Of a stretch of 64,000 bases of DNA, positions 25,762 to 34,242 are shown in pieces. Every line of letters starts with the position of its first letter. Position 1 is the stretch's first letter. The stretch is from JAAYCI01 sp964370045 (lineage in GTDB: Bacteria; Bacillota; Clostridia; Oscillospirales; Ruminococcaceae), in assembly GCA_964370045.1 (NCBI GenBank), contig CAYJGZ010000014.1, positions 7,075 to 71,074 on the forward strand, read 5' to 3'. The translations under genes were made by a program, and so were the position numbers. Below the pieces are notes generated by a model that was given only the letters and a program-made list of their open reading frames with translations, was not told where the DNA came from and made no database searches.

Positions 25762-27396
25762 TTAGTACATGCCGTCCATGCCGCCCATGCCGCCGCCTGC
25801 GGGCATAGGCATAGGTGCTTCGGGCTCGTCTGTCACAAGGCTCTCGGTGGTGATAACCATGGATGCCACCGAAGCTGCGTTCTCAATGGCGTTGCGCGTT
25901 ACTTTTGTGGGGTCCACAATGCCAATCTTAATCATATCGCCGTACACTTCGTTTTGTGCATCAAAGCCGTAGTTCTTTTTGCCTGCGCTACGCACTTTGT
26001 CGATGATTACGCTACCCTCAAGGCCTGCGTTGAGGGTGATTTGGCGCAGAGGGCTTTCCATAGCCTTCAAAACGATTTGAGCGCCTGTCTTTTGGTCGCC
26101 CTCAAGTGTCGCTGTGAGCTTCTCAAGTGCGGGGATAATCTCCAGCGCAGCTGTGCCGCCGCCTGCAACAATGCCCTCCTCAACAGCCGCCTTTGTTGCG
26201 TTGAGTGCGTCCTCAATGCGCAGCTTCTTCTCCTTCATCTCCACTTCGGTAGCAGCACCCACGCGGATAACGGCAACGCCGCCGGCGAGCTTTGCAAGGC
26301 GCTCTTGCAGCTTCTCACGGTCAAAGTCGGAGGTGGTGTTCTCAATCTCGCTGCGAATTTGGTTCACACGGTTGTCGATGGCATCCTTGTCGCCTGCGCC
26401 GTCCACAATGATGGTGTTCTCCTTGGAAATCTTCACCTGCTTTGCACGGCCGAGCATGTCCATGGTGGTTTCCTTAATGTCGTAGCCCAGCTCCTCGCTG
26501 ATGAGCTGACCGCCGGTGAGAATAGCGATGTCACGAAGCATTTCCTTGCGGCGGTCGCCAAAGCCGGGAGCTTTTACCGCAACGCAGGTGAATGTGCCAC
26601 GCAGACGGTTCACGATAAGGGTGGACAGCGCCTCGCCCTCTACATCCTCTGCAATAATGATAAGCTTTTTGCCCGACTGCACAATCTGCTCAAGCAGGGG
26701 CAGGATGTCCTGAATTGCGGAAAGCTTTTTGTCGGTGATGAGAATGAGCGCATCGTCGATAACAGCTTCCATCTTTTCGGTGTCGGTTACCATGTAGGGG
26801 GTGATGTAGCCACGGTCGAACTGCATTCCCTCCACAACCTCGCTGAATGTCTCGGCTGTCTTGCTCTCCTCAATGGTGATAACGCCGTCGGCGGAAACCT
26901 TCTCCATTGCGTCCGCAATCAGCCTGCCGATGGATTCGTCGGAGGAGGAAACGGTGGCAACACGTGCGATGTCCTCGCTGCCGTTTACCTTTTGGCTGTT
27001 TGCTTTTAGTGTTTCCACAGCGGTGGCCACTGCCTTTTGGATGCCCCTTCTCACGTCCATGGGGTTTGCGCCTGCGGCAATGTTCTTCATGCCCTCGTGC
27101 ACCATAGACTGTGCCAGCAGTGTGGCTGTGGTAGTGCCGTCGCCTGCTGCGTCGTTTGTCTTTGTGGCAACTTCTTTTACGAGCTGTGCGCCCATGTTCT
27201 CAAAAGCGTCCTTTAGCTCAACATCCTTTGCAATGGTAACACCGTCGTTTGTGATGGTGGGTGCGCCGTACTTTTTGCCAAGGACAACGTTGCGGCCTTT
27301 GGGGCCGAGGGTGATTTTTACGGTGTTTGCCAGTTTGTCAATGCCGGCGGTAAGCGCCTTGCGGGCGTCCTCGCCGTATATAATCTGCTTTGCCAT
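25762..27396 (-). CDS. groEL: chaperonin GroEL
   Basis: 544-aa Hsp60 chaperonin, full length, with GPKGRNVVLGKKYG near the N-terminus, the ATPase segment GDGTTTATLLA and a GGM-rich C-terminal tail (GGGMGGMDGMY). It forms the double-ring folding chamber with GroES, encoded 99 bases upstream in the same operon under CIRCE control. Confidence 0.98.
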   Translation of the reverse strand: MAKQIIYGEDARKALTAGIDKLANTVKITLGPKGRNVVLGKKYGAPTITNDGVTIAKDVELKDAFENMGAQLVKEVATKTNDAAGDGTTTATLLAQSMVHEGMKNIAAGANPMDVRRGIQKAVATAVETLKANSQKVNGSEDIARVATVSSSDESIGRLIADAMEKVSADGVITIEESKTAETFSEVVEGMQFDRGYITPYMVTDTEKMEAVIDDALILITDKKLSAIQDILPLLEQIVQSGKKLIIIAEDVEGEALSTLIVNRLRGTFTCVAVKAPGFGDRRKEMLRDIAILTGGQLISEELGYDIKETTMDMLGRAKQVKISKENTIIVDGAGDKDAIDNRVNQIRSEIENTTSDFDREKLQERLAKLAGGVAVIRVGAATEVEMKEKKLRIEDALNATKAAVEEGIVAGGGTAALEIIPALEKLTATLEGDQKTGAQIVLKAMESPLRQITLNAGLEGSVIIDKVRSAGKKNYGFDAQNEVYGDMIKIGIVDPTKVTRNAIENAASVASMVITTESLVTDEPEAPMPMPAGGGMGGMDGMY

Positions 27397-27494
27397 GAAA
27401 TATCTCTCCTTTTGTTGTAGTGCATCCGTTAGATGCGCAGACTTTGTGTGTCATGTATATAATAAAGGCGAAAATACTGCTAATGCGCTAACAA

Positions 27495-27779
27495 TTACTC
27501 TACGATAGCCAAAATATCGCCCTGGCGCAGAATGGTGTACTCCTCGCCATCAATCTTCACTTCGTTGCCCGCATACTTGCTGGCGATAACCTTGTCGCCT
27601 GTTTTTACAACCATGGTCACTTCCTTGCCATCAACAAGGCCGCCTGGGCCCACCTCGACAACTTCGGCAATCTGGGGCTTTTCCTTGGCGTTTCCGGGCA
27701 GGATGATGCCTGCGGTGGTGGTCTCTTCCGCCTCTACGGATTTTACAACCACGCGGTCTGCAAGAGGTTTAAGTTTCAT
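27495..27779 (-). CDS. groES: co-chaperonin GroES
   Basis: 94-aa GroES: KPLADRVVVK at the start, mobile loop around TTTAGIILPGNAKEKPQ, and ILAIVE at the end. First gene of groESL, 70 bases downstream of the CIRCE operator, and therefore heat-shock regulated by HrcA by family knowledge (hrcA is not in the window). Confidence 0.97.
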   Translation of the reverse strand: MKLKPLADRVVVKSVEAEETTTAGIILPGNAKEKPQIAEVVEVGPGGLVDGKEVTMVVKTGDKVIASKYAGNEVKIDGEEYTILRQGDILAIVE

Positions 27780-27848
27780 TGTTTACCGTGCTCCTTACTT
27801 AAAGTTTTATGTTGTTTTTGCATGGTGGCTACCTTTGAGCAGTGCACT

Positions 27849-27875
27849 TTAGCACTCATGGCCACCAAGTGCTAA
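27849..27875 (-). promoter_or_regulatory. CIRCE operator of groESL
   Basis: TTAGCACTC, nine bases, AAGTGCTAA: the consensus HrcA site with one arm mismatch. It lies directly downstream of the groE promoter. Confidence 0.95.
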
Positions 27876-27880
27876 TAAAC

Positions 27881-27909
27881 ATTTTAGCGTCTTGATAACG
27901 AAAAATCAA
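27881..27909 (-). promoter_or_regulatory. promoter of groESL
   Basis: On the minus strand TTGATT, 17-base spacer, TAAAAT, immediately before CIRCE. Confidence 0.8.
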
Positions 27910-28063
27910 GAGGAAAAGCAAAAAAAAATGTATTTGTTTGAAAGTGAGCGCATTAAGAGTGGAGCAAAAAAGCGAAAAAAAGTGTGTTTTGGAGAAATGT
28001 GCAAAAAGTGTGTAACAATAACGGCACACGAAAGAGCAATAAAAAGAAATTTTTAGTAGCGTA

Positions 28064-28092
28064 TTTACAAGCGTAATATAGATGTATATAAT
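28064..28092 (+). promoter_or_regulatory. promoter of the DMT transporter
   Basis: TTTACA, exactly 17 bases, TATAAT: near-consensus sigma-A promoter, leader of about 95 bases. Confidence 0.8.
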
Positions 28093-28191
28093 AAGCGATA
28101 GTGCACAGGGGGTGTCCTTTGGGATAGTGCAGTTGTCCGTGTGAGTGAATATGCTCACGTTGGGGTATTTATTAACAAGGGGTGAGGCAAA

Positions 28192-29169
28192 ATGAGTGCA
28201 GGAATTGGTGCGCCGATGGGTGCGCAGGCAGAGGGCCTGAAAAAGTACGGCGGAATTTTTGCGGCGCTGTTCTCGGCGTTTATTTTCGGTGCGGCGCCTA
28301 TTTTGGCAATGTTTGCCTACGAGGGCGGTAGCAATAGCATAATGTTTAACTTCACAAGAGTGGGGTTCGGCATTCCGGTGCTCTTTGTTATACTTCTTGT
28401 GAAAAAAATACCTATAGGCATCACGATAAAAGAGCTGAAGGATGTCATCATTGTAGGCGCAATGGGCGCTGCGGCAACCCAGCTGCTGCTATATGAATCC
28501 TACAATTATATCTCGGTGGGCATGGCAACGACACTGCATTTCATATACCCCGTGTGGATTACGCTGTGCGGTATGCTGTTTTTTAAGGAGCGTGCGGGCA
28601 TTATCAAAATGCTGGCACTGGTGATAGGCGTTGTTGGTATAGCGCTGTTTTTTGAAGGAGCAGATTCCACGGGATTTGCGGGAATATTTATGGCGCTTTT
28701 GTCCGGCATAACCTACACAGTGTATGCGGCGGGCGTAGAGCGCACCTCGCTGAAAAAGATGCACTTTTTTAAGCTGTCTTTTTATATTTGTGTTGTGTGC
28801 CTGTTTGTCTCGGGGATTTTCGGGGTTTTCACAAGCCAAATCACCATAGAGGTGTTTTCCAATATGACGGGCGAGGCATGGATATATTCTTTTATAGGTG
28901 CGATACTTCTTTCTGTGTGTGGCATCACGCTGTTCCAGCACGCCATCACGCTGATAGGCGCTACCACTACCGCAATTATGTCAACACTTGAGCCGATTAC
29001 GGGCGTTGTGGCAGGGCTGATATTTTTGAGCGAGAGCATCACGGCGATAAAGCTTGTGGGCTGTGGGCTTATTTGTGCGAGTGTTTTGGTGGTTACGTTT
29101 GCGCAGGTGCGAGAGCAGCGCAAGCAGGTAAAAAAGCCCTCGGGCGGCTCTATGACAATAGCACCGTGA
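28192..29169 (+). CDS. EamA/DMT-family permease
   Basis: 325-aa membrane protein with ten predicted helices in two EamA halves (about 15-160 and 170-315). Typical family text is YNYISVGMATTLHFIYPVW at the end of the first half and ATTTAIMSTLEPITGVVAGLIFLSE in the second. Likely an exporter of amino acids or metabolites; substrate unknown. Divergent from groESL, with its own promoter, and followed by a terminator. Confidence 0.88.
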   Translation: MSAGIGAPMGAQAEGLKKYGGIFAALFSAFIFGAAPILAMFAYEGGSNSIMFNFTRVGFGIPVLFVILLVKKIPIGITIKELKDVIIVGAMGAAATQLLLYESYNYISVGMATTLHFIYPVWITLCGMLFFKERAGIIKMLALVIGVVGIALFFEGADSTGFAGIFMALLSGITYTVYAAGVERTSLKKMHFFKLSFYICVVCLFVSGIFGVFTSQITIEVFSNMTGEAWIYSFIGAILLSVCGITLFQHAITLIGATTTAIMSTLEPITGVVAGLIFLSESITAIKLVGCGLICASVLVVTFAQVREQRKQVKKPSGGSMTIAP

Positions 29170-29198
29170 TGATTTAAGGCGGATAAATTAGCAAAAAA

Positions 29199-29222
29199 CT
29201 CTCCGATGATTCGGGGAGTTTT
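29199..29222 (+). terminator. terminator of the DMT gene
   Basis: ACTCTCCG, loop, TCGGGGAGT followed by seven T. Confidence 0.85.
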
Positions 29223-29245
29223 TTTGCGTGAAAATATTTATTTTT

Positions 29246-29298
29246 CCAAAAAACAGGTAGCTTTGTGCATGTGTGCACAGAGCTACCTGTTTTTTGGG
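29246..29298. terminator. second long terminator-like hairpin
   Basis: CCAAAAAACAGGTAGCT...TGTGCA pairs with GTGCACA...AGCTACCTGTTTTTTGG over more than 20 bases with one interruption. It stands 24 bases after the DMT terminator and no gene ends at it on either strand, so it may be a backup terminator or the 3' end of a small RNA. Confidence 0.6.
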
Positions 29299-29455
29299 CG
29301 ATATACAGTGTGTTTTGCCTGCTGACAAATATCGACGATATAGAGCAAAAGCCTATTGGTTGTGACAGCATTTGATAAAATTTGCACAGGTTGTGAAATA
29401 TAATGTTGTTCCATAAAAGGAAGGTAAATAAACAAGTTTTCAGCTGTGGAGTATC

Positions 29456-29464
29456 TGTGGATAA
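29456..29464 (-). promoter_or_regulatory. consensus DnaA box
   Basis: TGTGGATAA, the exact complement of TTATCCACA, lies 31 bases before the DnaB-like gene. A single nine-base site can occur by chance; its position next to a helicase-like gene makes it worth noting. Confidence 0.35.
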
Positions 29465-29494
29465 GCGCTGTGAAAATGAGTGGAGGTATGGAAA

Positions 29495-30388
29495 ATGTTT
29501 GGATTTTCAATAACTAAAGTGAAAATGAAAGCACTGCTAAAAAGGGCAAAGCAGCAAAAAAATCATACGCATACGGGAAAAAGATTTTTTGACATGAAGG
29601 AGGTGATGAAGTGTTTTTCTGAGGAAAAATACGAGTCCGCACCCTTGTCGGAGACGAGTGTATCGGTATTGGATGAGTCTGTGCTTTTGGCAAATAGTGA
29701 GTATGCTATTTTGAGAGGAAGCCCGGGCGCCGGCAAAACGGCGCTGGCGCTGAAGATGGCGCTGGAAATGGCTGAGGCAGGCCAAAGGGTGCTGTACGTG
29801 ACGCTGGAGGCAAACCCGCAAACACTGATGGACAGGCTGATGACGATTTACTGTGGACTAAACTACAACAATGTTCGCAGGCACAATATGCGCACCGAGT
29901 GGGAGAAGGTATCATTTGGTGCTAAAAAATTGGCCGACTACAAATTAAGTATATTGTGTGCGGGTGGTAAATCGATAGAATGGATAAAAAAGCAGATTTA
30001 TCGGCGAAAGGCTACATTTGTATTTGTAGACTATATAGAGCTACTGCATTGTGCGCCTGCAAAAAAGGAGTTTGTGCCTTGTTGTGAGCGCATGAGTTTT
30101 GTGTCCGCACAGCTGTTGAATGTGGCAAGGCAGATGAACACTACCGTTGTGGGGCTGAGCCAGCTGGTGTGTGAAAAGGCGTGCAAAGCATACGGCGTGC
30201 GGGAAATTCCCTGTTATGCTCATTCGGAGCAACATGCGGATATGGTGGTGGCGCTGAATATGGTGGGAACAAGTGGTGAGAGAAGATTAAGCGTGGTGAA
30301 AAACAGGGAGGGTAAGTGCAGTGAAATTATACTGCACTTTGATGGAACATATCAGGCGTTTTTCAGGGTGAATCCTGTACGGGTGTAG
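29495..30388 (+). CDS. stand-alone DnaB C-terminal-domain ATPase
   Basis: 297 aa. A short basic N-terminus is followed by a RecA-like core of replicative helicase (DnaB C-terminal) type: Walker A GSPGAGKT at 75-82, TLEANPQTLMDRL after it, Walker B FVFVDYIELL (compare IDYLQL in DnaB), TTVVGLSQL, and KNREGK in the arginine-finger region near the end. The DnaB N-terminal primase-interaction domain is missing. ATG 29495 has GGAGG eight bases upstream; an in-frame GTG at 29480 is less likely. Role unknown; could be a helicase paralogue, a KaiC/RadA-like ATPase or a mobile-element relic. No phage genes surround it. Confidence 0.72.
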   Translation: MFGFSITKVKMKALLKRAKQQKNHTHTGKRFFDMKEVMKCFSEEKYESAPLSETSVSVLDESVLLANSEYAILRGSPGAGKTALALKMALEMAEAGQRVLYVTLEANPQTLMDRLMTIYCGLNYNNVRRHNMRTEWEKVSFGAKKLADYKLSILCAGGKSIEWIKKQIYRRKATFVFVDYIELLHCAPAKKEFVPCCERMSFVSAQLLNVARQMNTTVVGLSQLVCEKACKAYGVREIPCYAHSEQHADMVVALNMVGTSGERRLSVVKNREGKCSEIILHFDGTYQAFFRVNPVRV

Positions 30389-30469
30389 CGCTGTAGCGGC
30401 GGTAAATTAAGCGGTGATTGCAGCAATTACACTTGAATAAAAACTTTACAAGCTCTCGTCAATGTTTTT

Positions 30470-30498
30470 TTGACGTTGTCACACATGTCTTGTATAAT
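30470..30498 (+). promoter_or_regulatory. promoter of the flavodoxin-like gene
   Basis: TTGACG, 17-base spacer, TATAAT: near consensus, 70 bases before the ATG. Confidence 0.8.
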
Positions 30499-30567
30499 TA
30501 AGGGCAATGGGTACAGGGGAAATATTCGCCGAAGCAAACATTAAAACAGCAAGAGGAGGCGTTTTTT

Positions 30568-30981
30568 ATGCAGGTGTACTACTTTACAAGAAGCGGAAAC
30601 AGCGAAAAAATTGCAAATGAAATAGCGCAGAGCCATGGCATTACTGCGCACAAAATTTCGGACGGAATGGACTGGAGTGGCAAAAAGAGCTTTATAAAAG
30701 CGGGGGCCATGTCCGCAAAGAAAGAGGTGCTGAAGGTGGAGCACCATGAGATTGAACAAAGTGGGGATGTAATCCTGGTGTTTCCGGTGTGGGCAGGAAC
30801 GCTCCCACCTGCGGTGCGTGGCTTTTTGCAGGGTGTAGACGCAAAGCGCATAACGGCGGTTTCGGTTAGCGCCATGTCTTTTTTGAAGGAAAAGGACACG
30901 GAGATGTTCAAAAAAACCTACGGAGTGAAGGGCAAAGTGATAAGCGCCCCGAGCGAAGTTTTAGGCACAGCGGCGCAGTAG
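30568..30981 (+). CDS. flavodoxin-like protein
   Basis: 137-aa protein with the FMN phosphate loop YFTRSGNSEKIA at the N-terminus and the later VFPVWAGTLPPAVRGFL strand-loop typical of flavodoxin/FldA-like proteins. Likely an FMN electron carrier or NAD(P)H:quinone-type partner. AGAGGAGG site upstream. Its stop is followed after six bases by repeat copy F. Confidence 0.85.
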   Translation: MQVYYFTRSGNSEKIANEIAQSHGITAHKISDGMDWSGKKSFIKAGAMSAKKEVLKVEHHEIEQSGDVILVFPVWAGTLPPAVRGFLQGVDAKRITAVSVSAMSFLKEKDTEMFKKTYGVKGKVISAPSEVLGTAAQ

Positions 30982-30986
30982 GCGAT

Positions 30987-31102
30987 GGGTGTGGGCAAAT
31001 ATAATGATTTGGTCTTTTTGGCATATCCCCCGCCGAAGGCGGGGGATATAGTGCCTTGTTTTACGCTTAAGGCGTTCTAAATCACCTTAATATGTCCACT
31101 CC
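30987..31102 (+). repeat. dispersed palindromic element, copy F
   Basis: Fills the gap between two convergent genes almost exactly (five bases after one stop, three before the other). Start GGGTGTGGGCAAATA, central hairpin GGCATATCCCCCGCC/GGCGGGGGATATAGTGCC, then TTACGCTTAAGGCGTTC, and end ATATGTCCACTCC. No other terminator is present between these genes. Confidence 0.9.
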
Positions 31103-31105
31103 TCA

Positions 31106-32362
31106 TCATAAAAAGCGGCTATTTATCAGCGTGGCAACGGACGATTTAAGGTTGTCGAGATTGTCCTCGAATTTTTCCTGCCGTGCCACAATAATGTCCG
31201 CACTGCGGGTGTATATTTCACTGCGTTGCTCGTACAGCTTTTGCAGGTGCTCTATGTTTGCGGCGACGGGGCGTGCAGTGTTTAGCACAAGCTGCTGTGG
31301 AGTGCACGAAAGGTAAAACAGCAGGCCGCCGCTTCGCAGTGCATCCACGTTTTGCTCCCGCAACACAGCGCCGCCGCCGGTGGCGATGACATATCCCATG
31401 CGTGTGGACAGCTCGGATAGCGTTCGGCTTTCCATGTCCCTAAAAGCGGCTTCACCCTGCGATGCAAAAATGTCGGGGATGCTCTGCGCTTGTTTTTCCT
31501 CAAGGTATACGTCCGCATCCACAAATTGCCTGCCTGTTTGACGTGCAAGCTGTTTGCCCAAGCTGCTTTTGCCGCTACCCGGCATTCCGATAAGCACAAT
31601 ATTAACCCGCCGCTCATAAATTGCACGGTGAATTTGCGAGATGGCGCTGTTTGAAATTTTGCGTGAAAAAAAATGTTCGGCGGCCGCCTTTGCCTGCGCA
31701 ACCAACATGCCAAGGCCGTTCACATACTTTACGCCCATTGTGCGAGCTTGCAACAAAAGCCGTGTGCACAGTGGGTTGTATATTATATCAACCACCGCCG
31801 TAAGCTTCGAAAAGACGCTTAGGTCTATGGGGGAGGCCTCCGCCTTGGGCGACATGCCCACAGGCGTTGTGTTTATCACCACCTGCACGTCGGTCAGCTT
31901 TTTTGCGTCGTCATAGGATATAAGCCCCTCGCCCACGGTGCGGCTTGCCACGTGTATGCCCCCCGCACCCTCGTCCTGTGCCACCACTCGTGCTGTCGCA
32001 GAGCTTCCGCCGCCGCCGAGTATCAGCACGTTTTTTTTGCGTAGCTCAACCCCGTTTGTGCGCAAAAGGTACACAAGGCCGTCATAGTCGGTGTTGTAGG
32101 CGTACAGCTTGCCCTCTTTGTTTACTATCGTGTTTGCCGCACCGATGCGCCTTGCACGCTCATCCGGAACATCACACATCTCAAGCGCAAGCTTCTTGTA
32201 GGGTATGGTGATGTTGACACCCTTAAAGTCTCGCCGCCACATAAAGTCCTTAAATTCGGCGGAGGAAAGCTCCTTTAGGATGTAGTCCTCGTTTCCCAAA
32301 GCACGATGTATTTCTGCGGAAAAGCTGTGCCCAAGTTTTTCGCCCACAAGCCCGTAATTCAT
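31106..32362 (-). CDS. aroE-aroK: shikimate dehydrogenase / shikimate kinase fusion
   Basis: 418-aa bifunctional protein for consecutive steps of aromatic amino-acid synthesis. The AroE part (about 1-245) has GHSFSAEIH, NITIPYK with catalytic Lys56, YNTDYDG with Asp92 and the NADP loop LGGGGSSA. The AroK part (about 253-418) has the P-loop GMPGSGKSS (259-267), FVDADVYLEE, a GEAAFRDMES shikimate-binding region and ATGGGAV. The two genes are usually separate; fusions are known in some Firmicutes. Both halves keep their key residues, so both should be active. Confidence 0.93.
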   Translation of the reverse strand: MNYGLVGEKLGHSFSAEIHRALGNEDYILKELSSAEFKDFMWRRDFKGVNITIPYKKLALEMCDVPDERARRIGAANTIVNKEGKLYAYNTDYDGLVYLLRTNGVELRKKNVLILGGGGSSATARVVAQDEGAGGIHVASRTVGEGLISYDDAKKLTDVQVVINTTPVGMSPKAEASPIDLSVFSKLTAVVDIIYNPLCTRLLLQARTMGVKYVNGLGMLVAQAKAAAEHFFSRKISNSAISQIHRAIYERRVNIVLIGMPGSGKSSLGKQLARQTGRQFVDADVYLEEKQAQSIPDIFASQGEAAFRDMESRTLSELSTRMGYVIATGGGAVLREQNVDALRSGGLLFYLSCTPQQLVLNTARPVAANIEHLQKLYEQRSEIYTRSADIIVARQEKFEDNLDNLKSSVATLINSRFL

Positions 32363-32489
32363 CTAAAATAAGTCTCCTTTTGAAAAAATGCTAAAGTGTC
32401 ATCCTGATAAATTATACCAAAGAGGGTATATTCACACAAGACTGCGAAAGGATGTACACAGCATTTGCGCCCCTGCTGTCAATTCTCCC

Positions 32490-32518
32490 TTGCGCACGCA
32501 CCACAAAGAGGCTATAAT
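32490..32518 (+). promoter_or_regulatory. promoter of the M50 protease and scp cluster
   Basis: TTGCGC, 17-base spacer, TATAAT. It lies inside the longest open frame of the protease gene, so that gene must start downstream of about 32525. Confidence 0.65.
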
Positions 32519-32600
32519 ATGTAGCGAGTATCACAAACATCGCTACTTGCGCACAAAGGGGAGAACACTGCTGGGAAATTGGCTTACGTCCGACGGCCTT

Positions 32601-33320
32601 ATGCTGATTGCACGTGTGCTCGGCTTTTCGCTTGCAGTGCCACTGCACGAGGCGGCACACGCCTTTGTGAGCGACAAGCTGGGCGACCCCACCGCACGCC
32701 GCATGGGCAGGCTGACGCTAAACCCAATAAAGCACATTGATGTCTTTGGGCTTTTGGCAATGATGCTGATAGGCATTGGCTGGGCAAAGCCCGTGCCGGT
32801 GGACCCAAGGTACTATAAAAACCGCAAGGTAGGCATGGCGCTCACGGCGGCGGCAGGCCCTTTGTCCAACCTAATTCTTGCGTTTTTTGCCATCATAGTG
32901 TACAAAATTGTCTACTACGCATTTTTGTGGAGCGCAATAGACAGCGGCAGTGTAAGCTTTCCCGAGTGGAACATCGCCGTTGTGAACATCCTGTTTTACT
33001 TTGTGCTTATCAACGTGACGCTGGCACTTTTTAACCTGATACCCTTTCCGCCGCTGGACGGTAGCCGAATTTTGGGGCTTGCCCTGCCAGACAGCGTGAA
33101 TATGGCGCTTGCCAAGGTGGAGCGCTATACGATTTTTATACTATTCGGCGTGCTTTTTTTGGTGCCACAGCTCACCGGCTTTTCGCCGCTCAGCTGGCTT
33201 TTGGGCGATGCGACAAGCTACATCACCTCTGCGATAGACTGGCTCACAGGCTGGGTGGATATGATATTTACGGGCATAATGCAAAGCATGTATTTGGTGG
33301 GCATACCTACGCCACTATGA
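32601..33320 (+). CDS. site-2-protease-family (M50) membrane metalloprotease
   Basis: About 239 aa. HEAAHA (HExxH zinc motif) lies in the first helix. LTLNPIKHIDVFG and GWAKPVPVDPRYYKN follow as in the short YwhC/Rip-like group, and NLIPFPPLDGSRIL is the second zinc-ligand region (NxxPxPxLDG). Five to six helices. The start is uncertain: ATG 32601 has no clear ribosome site, whereas GGGGAG at 32559 could serve the in-frame CTG at 32572; an upstream reading to 32388 crosses the promoter. An M50 gene just before scpA is a usual Clostridia arrangement. Confidence 0.87.
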   Translation: MLIARVLGFSLAVPLHEAAHAFVSDKLGDPTARRMGRLTLNPIKHIDVFGLLAMMLIGIGWAKPVPVDPRYYKNRKVGMALTAAAGPLSNLILAFFAIIVYKIVYYAFLWSAIDSGSVSFPEWNIAVVNILFYFVLINVTLALFNLIPFPPLDGSRILGLALPDSVNMALAKVERYTIFILFGVLFLVPQLTGFSPLSWLLGDATSYITSAIDWLTGWVDMIFTGIMQSMYLVGIPTPL

Positions 33321-33379
33321 TTTTTTAGGGATACAATCCGCATGTTGAAGGCTGTGCGGCATCACTTTAGGAGCGCTTC

Positions 33380-34129
33380 ATGGAGCAAAACATACAGTTT
33401 CACATAGAGGACTTTGAGGGCCCGCTGGACCTTTTGCTTGCGCTTGTTCAAAAGAACAAGATGAGCATATACGAAATAGAAATAATGACGCTGATAGACC
33501 AGTACATGGACATTGTGGGCAAAATGAGCCCCGAAGCGATGGAGAGTGCCTCCGAGTTTATCACCATGGCGTCCCGCTTTGTGCAGATGAAAAGCGCCCT
33601 GCTACTGCCACGCAGTGAGGAGGGCGAGCGCATACGTGAGGAGCTCACAGGCCTTTTGGTGGAGTACAGCGCCTGCAAAGCAGTTGCGGCAAAGCTGAAA
33701 GAGATGGCGGCGGATGTGTATATAGTCGCCCGCAAGCCGATGGAACAGCCGGAGGACAAAAGCTACAAGGGAGTGCACAGCGTAAAGGAGCTGTCGGCGG
33801 CGTTTTCGGGAATTGCAGGCAGAGCCATGGCCAAGCGTGCACCCGAAAAAGAACGCTTTGACGAAATTGTTACCCGACCGTTTGTGTCGGTGACGGGCAG
33901 GGTGATACACGTACTACGTGGGATGAAAACAGGCTCTTTTTCCCATCTTGCACAGCTTTTTGCGCACTGCGACGGCCGCAGTGAGACCGTCGCTACGTTC
34001 TTGGCGGTGCTGGAGCTTATACGTGGAAGCCGCATCACCATTGATGAGCAGGAACGCCTAAGCCTTGTGGAGCGCTATGCAAGGGCACAGCGCAGTGCGA
34101 AGGAGACAGGTAGCGTGCCGGCATCATAG
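33380..34129 (+). CDS. scpA: segregation and condensation protein A
   Basis: 249-aa kleisin of the SMC-ScpAB complex. The family N-terminus FHIEDFEGPLDLLLALVQKNKMSIYEIEI is intact, and the C-terminal winged helix (about 185-240) includes FLAVLELIRGSRITIDEQ. It bridges the SMC heads and binds ScpB during chromosome condensation. AGGAG upstream of ATG 33380. Confidence 0.95.
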   Translation: MEQNIQFHIEDFEGPLDLLLALVQKNKMSIYEIEIMTLIDQYMDIVGKMSPEAMESASEFITMASRFVQMKSALLLPRSEEGERIREELTGLLVEYSACKAVAAKLKEMAADVYIVARKPMEQPEDKSYKGVHSVKELSAAFSGIAGRAMAKRAPEKERFDEIVTRPFVSVTGRVIHVLRGMKTGSFSHLAQLFAHCDGRSETVATFLAVLELIRGSRITIDEQERLSLVERYARAQRSAKETGSVPAS

Positions 34130-34242
34130 GGGCAAAAGCCGCACCGAAAAATTAACCCTACCCCTTTGTCCACACTAAAAAACACACCGAAAACCGAAAG
34201 CGATTTTGCGCTTGGCACAGCTTTCGGACAAAGGATATATTT

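Noticed and set aside
25954..27009. 351-codon open frame antisense to groEL
   Set aside because: It lies fully opposite a highly conserved gene, has no ribosome site and encodes a low-complexity Leu/Val/Cys-rich product; such frames are usual shadows in this codon usage.
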